Positions 42,219-50,899 of a stretch of 64,000 nt of DNA are shown in pieces. Numbering within the stretch: position 1 is the first letter of the stretch; the number at the start of each line of letters is the position of its first letter. The stretch covers positions 5,642,001 through 5,706,000 of the forward strand of contig NZ_JACBZH010000001.1 of the NCBI RefSeq assembly GCF_013407855.1. The letters run 5' to 3'. The stretch comes from Actinopolymorpha rutila (GTDB lineage: Bacteria > Actinomycetota > Actinomycetes > Propionibacteriales > Actinopolymorphaceae). Made by a program: the position numbers and the translations under genes. The notes beneath the pieces are model-generated. The model was given only the letters and a program-made list of their open reading frames with translations. It did not search any database and had not been told where the DNA came from.

Positions 42219-42730
42219 TCAGGCGATCTTGCCAATCGCGCTCCCTCGATCAGCCGAGTCGGGGGGAACAACCTCCACATGAGTCGCCTCGGCTAGTAGC
42301 ACGTCGACGTCGCGGGCGAGTGCGACCACCTCCGGATCTGGCCCGGTGTCACCGGTGTAGGCGAGCGTCGTCCCCGCCGCGGTCAGCCGTTCTCCCGCGT
42401 TGGGCAGCCAGTGCGGTAGCCCCCTGGTCGACACTCGATGGCCCGATGCGGAACTCCTCGCCGGCCTGAAACCCGTGCAGCACCAGCGCGTCGGCCAACA
42501 TCCCCCCGGCAAGTCCAGCGCGAGCACGGCATCAAGGACACCGGGCAACGTGTGGACGGGCAGGGCCGGCGGCGGGTCTCACGGAGCGCCCGCGCCCGCA
42601 GCAGCTGGTTCAGATCGGCGCAGTGGTCGGGGTGGCCGTGACTGACATAGACCGCATCCACCTGGTCGGCGCTGACCGACTCGAGCAACTGGAGGAGGCT
42701 ACCGCAACCAGGGTTGTTGACTGTCGGAGT
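42219..42730 (-). pseudogene. Metallo-beta-lactamase-fold hydrolase, truncated and frameshifted
   Basis: One frame gives NPGCGSLLQLLESVSADQVD followed by AVYVSHGHPDHCADLNQLLR with the HxHxDH-type motif (HGHPDH). Near 42560 homology moves to the frame of 42219-42548 (LPNAGERLTAAGTTLAYTGD, TGPDPEVVALARDVDVLLAE, ATHVE). The N-terminal strands before the metal motif are missing and abut the DinB remnant. At least one frameshift plus truncation makes it inactive. Confidence 0.7.
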
Positions 42731-42781
42731 GTCAGAACTGAATCGCACGATGCGGCTGGAACGCTTTGCCGGGCAACGCAT

Positions 42782-43240
42782 TCATGAGGCGGCACATCCG
42801 GCGCACGTTCGCAGGGCCTTGGCCATCAACACGGGTGAGCCGTTCATCGGCACCTCATCGAAGTATTCGAGCCGCGGTGCCAATCGGACAGTGCGGCCGT
42901 CAAGAGGCGGGTCCGCGAAGGTCTCGTCGGCGAAGCTCCACGCCCGCCGATACAGGTTGATGATGCTGCGGCACGTTTCATGCTCAGTCGCGTACAAGTC
43001 GGCCTGTGAGTCGGTGTCATATTCCCGCTCCGAGATCCGCTCGTGGAGGGTCGGCCATTCACGGGCGAAGATGTCTCCGAAGTAGCCGATCTCGACGTTG
43101 GCCAAGTGCCCGACGATGCCGATGAAGTCCGTGCCCGTAGGCGTCCGGCATCGGGAGATCACGTTCGCCGACCCTGTCGAGCTTCCAGTCGCTGCAAGCC
43201 TGCGCGCCGCCATCACCTCCGGCGACATCGCCGTCGGAGA
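42782..43240 (-). pseudogene. DinB/DUF664-family protein, broken
   Basis: The frame carrying TPTGTDFIGIVGHLANVEIG, YFGDIFAREWPTLHERISER and ETCRSIINLYRRAWSFADET is typical of the DUF664 DinB-like helical bundle with its His ligand in GHLANVE. The preceding family segment (WKLDRVGERDL) is in another frame, and the C-terminal His motif is replaced by unrelated sequence (VLMAKALRTCAGCAAS). It appears fused by deletion to the metallo-hydrolase remnant. Confidence 0.6.
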
Positions 43241-43396
43241 CCAACTTCTGTTGCGATGGGTGGGCCTGCACCGGCGGTGAGCGCTGCGTCCACCGCCGGC
43301 GGCATCGACGTCGCACGGCCGACGTTGCGAGCGTGTCGGCCTTGGGTGCGCATGCGGTCGCGGCATACGGATCACGACACTGTTCCACGAAGGGGT

Positions 43397-45199
43397 TCAC
43401 CGTTCGTCTGACCCGTCGCGTGCGAGGTGTTCGATCGTCTGGCGGACTTGCTCGGTCGTCTCGTCGAGGTCGCTGATCGCTTGCTGAACGCGATGGCGAA
43501 TAGGCGGCTCGGTGCTCACGGCGGAGGCACTTTGCAGTCGGAGGCCCACCGCGAACAGGCGTTGTAGCACAGCGTCATGGAGGTTGTGAGCGATCTGCAC
43601 GTGATCCTCGAGCAGATGCAGCTGCTCCCGGTTGTCTTGAGCCCGCACGCGTTGGAGGGCGAGGGCGGCCAGGTCGGCGAATGTCTGCACCTCCTGTACC
43701 TCGTCCGTGGCCATCCGCTCGTCGGGCGAATCGCGCCGCCAGCCGGCGAACAACACTCCCAGGACGTCATCCTCATCGGCCACGATGAGCGGTACGGCCA
43801 TGCCGAGGCCGATCGTCGAGAGGGCTTCCCGCCACTCCGCGGGAGGGTGGTGGCCCTCCTGATGGGGATAATCGTCACTGACGATCCGTCGGCCGGTCCG
43901 CATCACGCGTGCGACGAGGCCGCTTCGCGGGATCCAGGTATCGGCGGACACGGGCGGAATGCCGGGTCCTTGAAAGCCCACGACCCGCAGGACGGTCGAG
44001 TCGGTGGGGTCTACGAGCATGATCCCGCCGAAGTCGGCGCCGGACACCTTGCGGAGCTGGTGGATCACCAGGTCCATCGCCTCGTCGCGGTCGACCTGGT
44101 CGATCAGCAGGCGGGCCATCTGCCCGCTCGCGTCCATCCATCGTTGCTTGCGGATCCGGAGCTGCTGGGCCTCGTAGCGCTGGAGCACGAGCGCGGCCGC
44201 TTGCGCGAACGGGATCGCCAACGACGCCATGCGGGTGGCGTGGCGGGCTTTTGGCGAGTCGCGCCGCCACGAGATGAACATCGCGCCCAGCGACTCACTC
44301 AGAGTGGCCAGCGGGATGATGAGCCCCGGGCCGAGGACCGACAGCGTCTCTACCCATTCGGCGGGTGGGGTGAACTGGACGGTCTTGGTGACGTCTTCGC
44401 TGACGATCGGCTGTCCGGAGTCCATGACTTCGGAGCAAAACCGGGCACGGGGTAGGTGCGTCCCGGACATCAGGTGCGCGCCAAGCCCAGAGGCAGCTTC
44501 GACAATCACTTGCCCCTCCTCGGCCCGATCGGCCAGAACAGTCACACTGGTGTCGGCACCAGCGGCCTCCCTCAGCAGGTCGGCAATGCTCTGGAGGCCT
44601 TCCTTTCGCCCGACGTCACCGTGCAACAGGCGAATCAGCTCCGTAATGGCGTCGATCCATCGGAGCCGGCCGGGCCGGTCGGTGACGTGGCGGAGAGTGT
44701 CTACGACAAGTCCGTCAGTGGCCGCGAGGGTGACGATGGTGCGTACATCATCGGGCGAGAAATCCTTGTCCTTGTGTTCGAGTGCCAGGTACAGGTATCC
44801 GGGTGGGCCCTCCCGCGGGTGAACAGGGGACCCGGCCAGGCTGGTCACGTCCGGGTGGGCCGACGGGATGCTGTAATCGGCGCGACGTGAGTGCATGTCG
44901 TTCAGCACCAGCGGCTGTGGCGCCGCCAGGAGGGCCGCGAAGAACGCGTCCATCCCGGGCAGGTCCGCCGGCACGCTCAACTGGTGCTCAGTAATCCTCG
45001 CATTGATGGCATTGGTGACATGTCTATCGGAATCCGCCAACAGCACCACGCCGTAAGCAGCATCGGTAAGCTGGCAGGCGGAAATGAGGATTCCCCTGAG
45101 TACCGGGACGACCTCACATTCCGGCCCGTCAAGTCGATCTTGCGCGGACAGGCGAGTCTCCTTCTGGCCACGCGCCGTGGCGCCGTCCCAGATAGACAT
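43397..45199 (-). CDS. Triple-GAF sensor with DevS-type HisKA_3 domain but no ATPase domain
   Basis: 600 aa from ATG 45199. Three GAF units: ~25-180 (LISACQLTDAAYGVVLLADS), ~200-350 (LREAAGADTSVTVLADRAEE, GLIIPLATLSESLGAMFISW) and ~375-540 (HQLRKVSGADFGGIMLVDPT, MAVPLIVADEDDVLGVLFAG). A HisKA_3-like helix follows: QIAHNLHDAVLQRLFAVGLR with the His-Asp pair of DevS/DosS-type kinases. The protein then stops after ISDLDETTEQVRQTIEHL, where relatives continue into a HATPase domain. Either the 3' part was deleted (the gene abuts pseudogenes) or it is a non-kinase dimeric sensor. No response regulator is nearby. Confidence 0.82.
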   Translation of the reverse strand: MSIWDGATARGQKETRLSAQDRLDGPECEVVPVLRGILISACQLTDAAYGVVLLADSDRHVTNAINARITEHQLSVPADLPGMDAFFAALLAAPQPLVLNDMHSRRADYSIPSAHPDVTSLAGSPVHPREGPPGYLYLALEHKDKDFSPDDVRTIVTLAATDGLVVDTLRHVTDRPGRLRWIDAITELIRLLHGDVGRKEGLQSIADLLREAAGADTSVTVLADRAEEGQVIVEAASGLGAHLMSGTHLPRARFCSEVMDSGQPIVSEDVTKTVQFTPPAEWVETLSVLGPGLIIPLATLSESLGAMFISWRRDSPKARHATRMASLAIPFAQAAALVLQRYEAQQLRIRKQRWMDASGQMARLLIDQVDRDEAMDLVIHQLRKVSGADFGGIMLVDPTDSTVLRVVGFQGPGIPPVSADTWIPRSGLVARVMRTGRRIVSDDYPHQEGHHPPAEWREALSTIGLGMAVPLIVADEDDVLGVLFAGWRRDSPDERMATDEVQEVQTFADLAALALQRVRAQDNREQLHLLEDHVQIAHNLHDAVLQRLFAVGLRLQSASAVSTEPPIRHRVQQAISDLDETTEQVRQTIEHLARDGSDER

Positions 45200-45389
45200 T
45201 GTTTAACCCTAGTGCGTCCGGAGCACGGGTTGGGGTGAGAGGTGCGTCGTCTCTGGTGATCTTGCGATGTTACAAGCCTGCAGTTTGTCGGATGCGGCGT
45301 TTGAGGTGCTTCTTGACCTGTAGTGGTATAGGGGTCGGCCATCTAGTGCCCTGACCGCAAACGTTGGTGGTGTTTGGGACACGCCGGTT

Positions 45390-46144
45390 GTGGTGGTGAT
45401 TGCAGGGCACGCTCAGGCGATGGCAGATCCAGTTCGAGTACGGCAGTTGAGTGACCAAGAGGGTCAGCGGCTTCAGCGGATCGTGCGTCGCGGCACGGGT
45501 TCGGCGGTTCGGCTGCGGCGGGCGATGGTGGTGCCGGCCTCGGCGGGCGGGAACAGTGTCCCGGTGATCGCGCGGTTGGTCCATGCTGATGAGGACTCGG
45601 TGCGGCAGGTGATCCATCGATTCAACGAGATGGGGATGGCCAGTCTGGACCCTCGGTGGGCGGGTGGCCGTCCCCGGATCACCCCTGACGATGAGGCGTT
45701 CATCGTCGCGACGGCCTACACCCGCCCGACCAAGCTCGGGCGTCCGTTCACCTGCTGGAGTCTTCGCAAGCTGGCCGAATTCCTGGCGGCCAACCCGGCC
45801 CGCATCGTGCAGGTCGGGCGGGAACGACTACGCCAGTTACTGCACAAGCATCAGATCAGCTTCCAGCACACCAAGACGTGGAAGGAGTCCACCGATCCCG
45901 ACCGCGAGGCCAAACTGGCACGCATCGAAGACGTGATCGAGCAGTTCCGGACCGGGTGTTCGCGTTCGACGAGTTCGGCCCACTGGCGATCCGCCCACAC
46001 CATGGCACCGGCTGGGTACCCAAGACCAAGCCGGCGCGGTTGCCGGCGAACCACCACAAGCTCCATGGCGTCAGGCACTTCCACGGCTGCTACTCGGTAG
46101 GCGAAGACCGATTGTGGGGCGTCGTCCGGCACCGAAAGTCATCA
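45390..46144 (+). pseudogene. IS630-family transposase, frameshifted and 3'-truncated
   Basis: Frame 1 (45390-45950) reads VRQLSDQEGQRLQRIVRRGT, SVPVIARLVHADEDSVRQVI, LDPRWAGGRPRITPDDEAFI and LARIEDVIEQF, the HTH half of an IS630 transposase. After a one-base loss near 45948 the DDE half continues in another frame (DRVFAFDEFGPLAIRPHHGT, HGCYSVGEDRLWGVVRHRKS). The remaining DDE region is absent beyond 46144. No inverted repeats were identified. Confidence 0.8.
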
Positions 46145-46198
46145 ACGTGACGGACGCGGGGAGATGTCGGATGCCGGTTCGCGGCCCAGGGCGCGGTC

Positions 46199-46486
46199 GT
46201 GCAGGCAGCTGCCCTGCTTGTCGCCCTGCGGGTGCAGCGCGACGCGGCGCTGGAGGGCGACGGCGCCGCCGCTGCCGAAGCCGACCGGCGGCTCGCGGAG
46301 GCGCAGGCGCAGCTCGCACTGCTGGCCGAGACGCTCAAGGCAGCCCAGACGGTGCGCACGGGGGCCGGCAAGGTGGTGTCGGGCCTCGAGGCCGTGCACG
46401 AGGCGCTCGTCCGCAGCCTGCTGCAGGCGCGCGCGGCGCTGGCGGCCGGCGCCGCCGCCGACGGTGAGGCCGGCGCCGCCGCCTGA
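46199..46486 (+). CDS. Small Ala-rich coiled-coil protein, possibly the 3' remnant of a larger gene
   Basis: 95 codons from GTG 46199. Heptad-like stretches AEADRRLAEAQAQLALLAET and LKAAQTVRTGAGKVVSGLEA suggest a coiled coil. It begins 55 bp past the truncated IS630, has no clear ribosome site, and is followed by an excellent hairpin terminator. It is therefore likely the 3' end of a gene cut by the IS. No family recognised. Confidence 0.45.
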   Translation: MQAAALLVALRVQRDAALEGDGAAAAEADRRLAEAQAQLALLAETLKAAQTVRTGAGKVVSGLEAVHEALVRSLLQARAALAAGAAADGEAGAAA

Positions 46487-46501
46487 CTGGTCAGCGCACG
46501 G

Positions 46502-46533
46502 CAGGGGCCCCTCCCGGCCGGGAGGGGCCCTGT
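46502..46533 (+). terminator. Hairpin terminator
   Basis: CAGGGGCCCCTCCCGG / CCGGGAGGGGCCCTG forms a ~15-bp stem with one bulged G and practically no loop, 15-45 nt after the stop of the preceding coiled-coil frame. A typical actinomycete I-shaped terminator. Confidence 0.75.
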
Positions 46534-46779
46534 GGCGTCCTCCGGGACAGCAGGAGGACACCTCGCCTCTATGTCAGGTCGCTGCCATCGCCTCGACGCG
46601 CTGCCTCACGATCATGCGACGGTGACGGACGCTCCGCCGGAGTCTCGGTGCAGGGGCCGCCAAATCGCCGACGCGCCGTCGCCGCCCCTCAGACGTCGCC
46701 GTCGGGTTCGCCGTCCGCGGCCTGCTCATCACCGGCCCGCGTCAGGGCACCGACACCATCCAGGACGCACGCTGCTCCC

Positions 46780-47330
46780 AATGCGGCACCCCGCGCCGAG
46801 CCTCGATGCGCAAGCTCAACCGAGAGGTGGTGCCCTGCTTCGTGTACGACGGCGCCGCCGACCTTTCCCTGCCCGCACCGGGTCTACCTGTTCCGCTTCC
46901 CGGCGTGGGGCCTCTACAAGGTCGGCATCACCAACAACGGCAACGAACATGCCTGCAGACCCACCGCGACCGCGGCCGAACCCGTCGTCGAGGTCGCCAC
47001 CGTGCCGCACCGAGCGGCCGCGCTATGGGCAGGGGCCGAGGTGCTGAGTCTGGTCACGGCGTGGCCCGCCACGGGGCTGCCCGCCAGTAACGCCTCGACG
47101 GCTGGACCGAGATGTGGGATGCAGCCGCACCGGTCGCCGTGCGTCTGGCCGACCTCGTCGAGCACGCACAGGGCATCGAGATGGACCCGGCGCTGGTGCT
47201 GGACTGGAAGGCGAACCGGGTGCCGACCTCGGCAGCCACGCCTGGCAGCCGGCTGGTCCGACGGCCCGGTGACCGGTTCTGTTTCACCGGCGTCGGCGCC
47301 GGGGGTAGATGCCGCGAAACAGGCGCATAG
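46780..47330 (+). pseudogene. GIY-YIG/T5orf172-like protein, degraded
   Basis: One frame has HRVYLFRFPAWGLYKVGITN with NGNE, the two-strand core of GIY-YIG/T5orf172-type nucleases. Before it another frame has MRKLNREVVPCFVYDGAADL, and after it the frame 47112-47330 has MWDAAAPVAVRLADLVEHAQ. The homologous pieces lie in different frames and Met starts are lacking, so several frameshifts have destroyed the gene. Its parent is probably a mobile-element-associated protein. Confidence 0.45.
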
Positions 47331-47346
47331 GATCTACGGTGATCCG

Positions 47347-47605
47347 GTGACGTCCTCACGACAGCTCTACTCCTTCGATAAGCTGCGCGGCGCTGACCTG
47401 GTGCTCGATGCAGAGTACGCGGGCGGAACAGCTGGGCACACTGGCGACGATCCGATCCAGCGGCTCTTACCCGTGGGCAATCAAGGTGGCTTCCGCTTTG
47501 CCAGATCTTCCAAGCGGGAGGGCGTAAAACTTGCAGTCCTCTACACATCAGGCCGGAGCCCGGATTGGCCCGACATCCTCGACGAAAAGACGGGCGGCTG
47601 CGGTC
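47347..47605 (+). pseudogene. AspBHI-like restriction endonuclease, N-terminal fragment
   Basis: GTG 47347 begins TSSRQLYSFDKLRGADLVLD, AEYAGGTAGHTGDDPIQRLL, PVGNQGGFRFARSSKREGVK, LAVLYTSGRSPDWPDILDEK. This is the N-terminal recognition-type domain found at the start of AspBHI-like (modification-dependent) restriction enzymes. After DEKTG homology stops and the frame becomes unrelated Arg/Pro-rich sequence. The nuclease domain is missing, so only ~85 codons survive. Confidence 0.6.
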
Positions 47606-48198
47606 GTGTCGATTCACCGCCACGGCAGAGCTACCCAGGTGCGCGCCGATCGAATCTCCGCGCTACCCCGTACGGGCCTCGCTCTAGGTCTCGTGCGCAG
47701 CTCGGCGCCCGGGAGCGGCGTATCAGCTTGGGAATTGCACGAATCGACCCCTTGTGGCTGTGTCACCGCGTGAGCAAGTGGCCTGGAGTGACCCTGCTGA
47801 ACCTCCTCGATGAGCGTCAGTGGGGAACTTCGGTGAGCGCAATCACACGCGGACCTCAGATCCAAACCTCCATGCGGACCTTCTGCCGGTGTCCACTGCG
47901 TCTGTCAACCGGCGGCGCAAAGGTCAGAACGTCCGCCCGAGTCCAGGTCCGTCCAGGCCCTGTGTTAGCAACGGCGTTAGCAAAGGGCGACGCATTGCGA
48001 GTCTGTTCGCGTACGCGGGGGCACGTCTTCTCCCGCCGCGCCCGAGCGCGAAGTTGTGCATGGAGAGCCACAGTCATCCTGGACTTTGCGGCCCATTCGG
48101 GGCACGCGGTCGGCACGCCAGCCTCCTCTAAGGTCAAGCCAGATAGAGTGGCAGGATTGCCTGACCTGGCAGGATTCCCAGGGAATGGAACGTGACCA
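47606..48198. other. Gene-poor stretch upstream of the SDR gene
   Basis: About 590 bp following the endonuclease fragment. The plus frame remains open from 46648 to 48195, but beyond 47605 its product has no conserved motif and shows Arg/Ser/Pro-rich shadow composition. It probably contains the promoter of the SDR gene close to 48150-48190. Confidence 0.35.
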
Positions 48199-48978
48199 AT
48201 GCCCAACAGCGAATCTGTCGTAGGCCGGCGCGCGCTGGTCAGTGGCGGCACCAAGGGCATCGGCGCCGCGATCGCGAGCCGCCTCCGTCTGGGCGGGGCG
48301 ACCGTGCTTGTCACCGCCCGCAGCCGCCCGGATGACGTAAGGGCGGACACGTTCATCGCCGCAGACCTGACCACTGTCGAAGGCGCCGCGCAGGTCGTCG
48401 CCGAGGTGGATGCCCGCCTGGGCGGCATCGACATTCTGGTCAACACCCTCGGCGGATCTCAGGCACCCGCCGGCGGCTTCGCGGTGCTCAGCGAGGACGA
48501 CTGGGCCCTGGAACTGAATACCAACCTGATGGCCGCCGTCCGCCTGGACCGGGGCCTACTCCCTGGCATGATCCAGGCCGGCAAGGGCGTGATCGTGCAC
48601 GTTACGTCCATCCAGCGCCGCATGCCGCTATGGAACGGCACGCTCGCCTATGCAGCCGCCAAGGCTGCACTGACCACCTATAGCAAGGGGCTGGCGAACG
48701 AGGTTGCTCCGCACGGAGTTCGTGTCACGGCCGTTTCGCCCGGCTTCACCCACACCACAGCCGCCGACCGGCTGATCGCCCGCATCGCGCATGACGCAAG
48801 CATCAGCCACGAGGCAGCGCTCGGCCGGCTCATGGACTCCTTGGGCGGCATCCCGCTCGGCCGGCCCAACCGGCCGGAGGAGGTGGCCGAGCTGGTCGCC
48901 TTCCTGGTCTCTGACCGGGCCTCCACAATCGTCGGCGCCGAGTACGTCATCGACGGCGGCACTACACCGACCATCTGA
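48199..48978 (+). CDS. Short-chain dehydrogenase/reductase
   Basis: 259 aa. Classical SDR features: cofactor loop SGGTKGIGAAIASR (GxxxGxG), NTLGG, catalytic Ser in HVTSIQRR, YxxxK as YAAAKAAL, and the C-terminal RPEEVAELVAFLVSDRASTI with VGAEYVIDGG. It is an NAD(P)-dependent oxidoreductase of unknown substrate; Arg after the cofactor beta-strand (TARSRPDD) suggests NADP. A SnoaL-like gene starts 22 nt downstream, so it once formed a small operon, as SDR-SnoaL pairs often do. Confidence 0.93.
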   Translation: MPNSESVVGRRALVSGGTKGIGAAIASRLRLGGATVLVTARSRPDDVRADTFIAADLTTVEGAAQVVAEVDARLGGIDILVNTLGGSQAPAGGFAVLSEDDWALELNTNLMAAVRLDRGLLPGMIQAGKGVIVHVTSIQRRMPLWNGTLAYAAAKAALTTYSKGLANEVAPHGVRVTAVSPGFTHTTAADRLIARIAHDASISHEAALGRLMDSLGGIPLGRPNRPEEVAELVAFLVSDRASTIVGAEYVIDGGTTPTI

Positions 48979-49000
48979 CCAGTCCCCAGGAGGACATCCG

Positions 49001-49106
49001 TGCCCGACAATCAGCCCCAGAGGGTCGCAGTGGACGCACTGCCCGAGATCATCACCCGCTACCTCGATGCGCACCGCGCCCGCGACACCGGCACCGCGAT
49101 TACTAC
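49001..49106 (+). pseudogene. SnoaL-like gene, 5' fragment cut by an IS
   Basis: GTG 49001 follows AGGAGGACATCC. It reads PDNQPQRVAVDALPEIITRY, LDAHRARDTGTAITT, the usual first helices of a SnoaL/NTF2-like protein. At 49107 the left end of an IS3-family element (TGGGGTGTACCACTGATCTT) interrupts it, and no continuation is found beyond the IS block. Confidence 0.65.
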
Positions 49107-49336
49107 TGGGGTGTACCACTGATCTTGGACAGGGACTCCTGATTGGAGAGGATGTAGTCCCATGTCTGAGAAGCGCCGGAAGTTCAGTCCGCAGTTCAAG
49201 GCTGAGGCGGTGCAGATGGTGATCGAGACCGGGAAGCCGATCGCTGAGGTGGCCCGTGATCTTGGGATCCATGACGGCACGCTGGGCAACTGGGTGAACG
49301 CCTGGCGCCGTGACAACCCCGAACCTGAGAGTGGTG
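49107..49336 (+). mobile_element. IS3-family element A, left part only (orfA fragment)
   Basis: The left end begins TGGGGTGTACCACTGATCTT. orfA starts at ATG 49162: SEKRRKFSPQFKAEAVQMVI, ETGKPIAEVARDLGIHDGTL, GNWVNAWRRDNPE, a helix-turn-helix of the IS3 family. At 49337 it is interrupted by the complete element B. The rest of orfA, orfB and the right end are not found downstream of B, so A was truncated as well as invaded. The same left end is present at 37866-37982. Confidence 0.8.
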
Positions 49337-49397
49337 TGTCCCGGGTTCTGTGGAGTCGAAATTGCTGGATTCTGGTGCCTGACACCAGGAGGCCAGA

Positions 49398-49703
49398 GTG
49401 GGAAGACGGGGTTACCCGCCGCAGTTTCGTCGTAAGGTCCTCGACCTGCTCGAGGAAGGTCGTAGCGTCGCCCAGGTCGCGCACGACCTCGACATCAGCG
49501 AGCAGTCGATCTACGCCTGGCGACACCAAGACCGCATCGACAAGGGCCTCGTCGCTGGCCTGACGAGCAAGGAGAAGGAAGAGCTGGCCGCGGCGAAGAA
49601 ACGGATCGCCGACCTGGAGACCGAGCTGGCCGTCGCACGGCGGGCCGTTGAACTGCTGCGGGAGGAAGCAACCCCAAAAGGAAGTTCTCGGCGGTCGAGG
49701 TGA
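49398..49703 (+). CDS. IS3-family transposase OrfA
   Basis: 101 aa. HTH part GYPPQFRRKVLDLLEEGRSV with AQVAHDLDISEQSIYAWRHQ, then leucine-zipper-like LTSKEKEELAAAKKRIADLE, TELAVARRAVELL. This is the DNA-binding subunit of the IS3 transposase; it overlaps orfB by 4 nt and is normally joined to it by -1 frameshifting to give OrfAB. Initiation at 49398 is ATG after GGCCAGAGTG. Confidence 0.9.
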   Translation: MGRRGYPPQFRRKVLDLLEEGRSVAQVAHDLDISEQSIYAWRHQDRIDKGLVAGLTSKEKEELAAAKKRIADLETELAVARRAVELLREEATPKGSSRRSR

Positions 49704-50554
49704 TGGCTGCCGAGAAGCTCCCTGTCCAGGTCGCCTGCCGGGTCCTAGCCGTGTCGGAGTCCGGATACTACGCACGACTCAGCCGCGCCCCGGCCGAGCG
49801 TGCCGTGCGGCACGCGTGGCTGACCGACCTGATCAGACAGGTCCACACCGACTCCCGCGGCATCTACGGCGGCCGGAGGGTCCACGCCGAACTCACCCTC
49901 GGCCACGGTGTCGCGGTCGGCCACTGCCAGGTCGAGTTGTTGATGCAGCGTGCCGGCCTGCACGGGGTGACAGGACGCCCGAAGTGGAAGCGCATGAAGC
50001 CCGACAACATCTCCACCGACAGCGTCAACCGCGACTTCAGCCGGTCCCTGCCGAACCAGCTGTGGGTCACCGACATCACCGAACACCCAACCCGGGAGGG
50101 CAAGGTCTACTGCTGTGTGGTGCTGGACACCTACTCCCGGCGGGTAGTGGGCTGGGCCATCGACGCATCCCCCAACGCCGCACTGGTCACCAACGCCCTC
50201 GGGATGGCGATCGACACCCGACATGGGAACACCACAACGGCCGGGACCGTGATCCACTCCGACCAGGGCACCCAGTTCGGATCATGGGCCTTCACCGACC
50301 GCGCCAAGAACTCCGGCCTGGTGCCCTCGATGGGCAGCGTGGGCGACTGTTACGACAACGCGATGATCGAGTCGTTCTGGTCGCGAGTGCAGGTCGAACT
50401 ACTGGACCGCAAGAAGTGGAAGACCCGGATCGAGCTCGCCAACGCGATGTTCGACTACCTCGAGATCTGGCACAACCGCCAACGCCGGCACAGCGCCCTC
50501 GGCATGCTCACACCGATAGAGTTCGAACGCACACGCATCATCCCAGTCGCATGA
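49700..50554 (+). CDS. IS3-family transposase OrfB (DDE integrase domain)
   Basis: 284 aa with HTH_21 (HAWLTDLIRQVHTDSRGIYG, GRRVHAEL) and the rve integrase core. DDE residues are in LWVTDITEHPT (D), VIHSDQGTQFGS (D) and CYDNAMIESFWSRVQVELLD (E); the C-terminus RIELANAMFDYLEIWHNRQR with RHSALGMLTPIEFE is canonical. It is complete and uninterrupted. Confidence 0.95.
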   Translation: MMAAEKLPVQVACRVLAVSESGYYARLSRAPAERAVRHAWLTDLIRQVHTDSRGIYGGRRVHAELTLGHGVAVGHCQVELLMQRAGLHGVTGRPKWKRMKPDNISTDSVNRDFSRSLPNQLWVTDITEHPTREGKVYCCVVLDTYSRRVVGWAIDASPNAALVTNALGMAIDTRHGNTTTAGTVIHSDQGTQFGSWAFTDRAKNSGLVPSMGSVGDCYDNAMIESFWSRVQVELLDRKKWKTRIELANAMFDYLEIWHNRQRRHSALGMLTPIEFERTRIIPVA

Positions 50555-50589
50555 GAGTCCAGATTCTCGACTCCATCGAACCCAGGGCA

Positions 50590-50899
50590 GGGCAGAGCCT
50601 CCGCCGAACCCGGGGCGCATCACGCGTGCTCGTCGACGACCTTCATGCCGGGCCGGCAAGCTTCCCGCAACTCGCAGGCAGCGAAAATGGCGACTACCTC
50701 TTCACCCTCACAGGACGTGATCTCCTTCGAGTAGACCTCCGCCCTTGAGGTAGATGGCCCGGCCGTCCGATGAGCTGCGTCCGGCAAGGCCGGCGAAGCG
50801 CCGGGTGAACGGTGGGATCGTCCACGCGACGCTCCGCTGCCCAGAGGCTGGACTACACTCCCAAACTCTGTGACCGGCGAAGTCGACAGTGACCTCGCA
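50590..50899. other. Short region after IS element B
   Basis: 310 bp. The plus frame ends NGDYLFTLTGRDLLRVDLRP at 50748 and could be the 3' tail of a gene interrupted by the IS block, but it does not fit the SnoaL fragment at 49001. The remainder shows no gene. A G/C hairpin-like run (CCGGCAAGGCCGGCGAAGCGCCGG) lies near 50789-50813, downstream of the minus-strand DUF4855 gene. Confidence 0.35.

Larger units (their letters stand above)
49337..50589 (+). mobile_element. Complete IS3-family element B (1253 bp)
   Basis: Terminal inverted repeats: left TGTCCCGGGTTCTGTGGAGT (49337), right (read inward) TGCCCTGGGTTCGATGGAGT, ending at 50589; about 16 of 20 positions agree, including TGGAGTCGA beyond. 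It encloses orfA and orfB with an overlapping ATGA-type junction. No convincing target duplication was seen at the ends (GTG against GGC). Both frames look intact, so it may be active. Confidence 0.88.

Noticed and set aside
46648..48195. 515-codon plus-strand frame
   Set aside because: Homology to GIY-YIG-like and AspBHI-like proteins occurs only in short stretches and partly in other frames; the rest is low-complexity, so it is a chance run-on across two relics.
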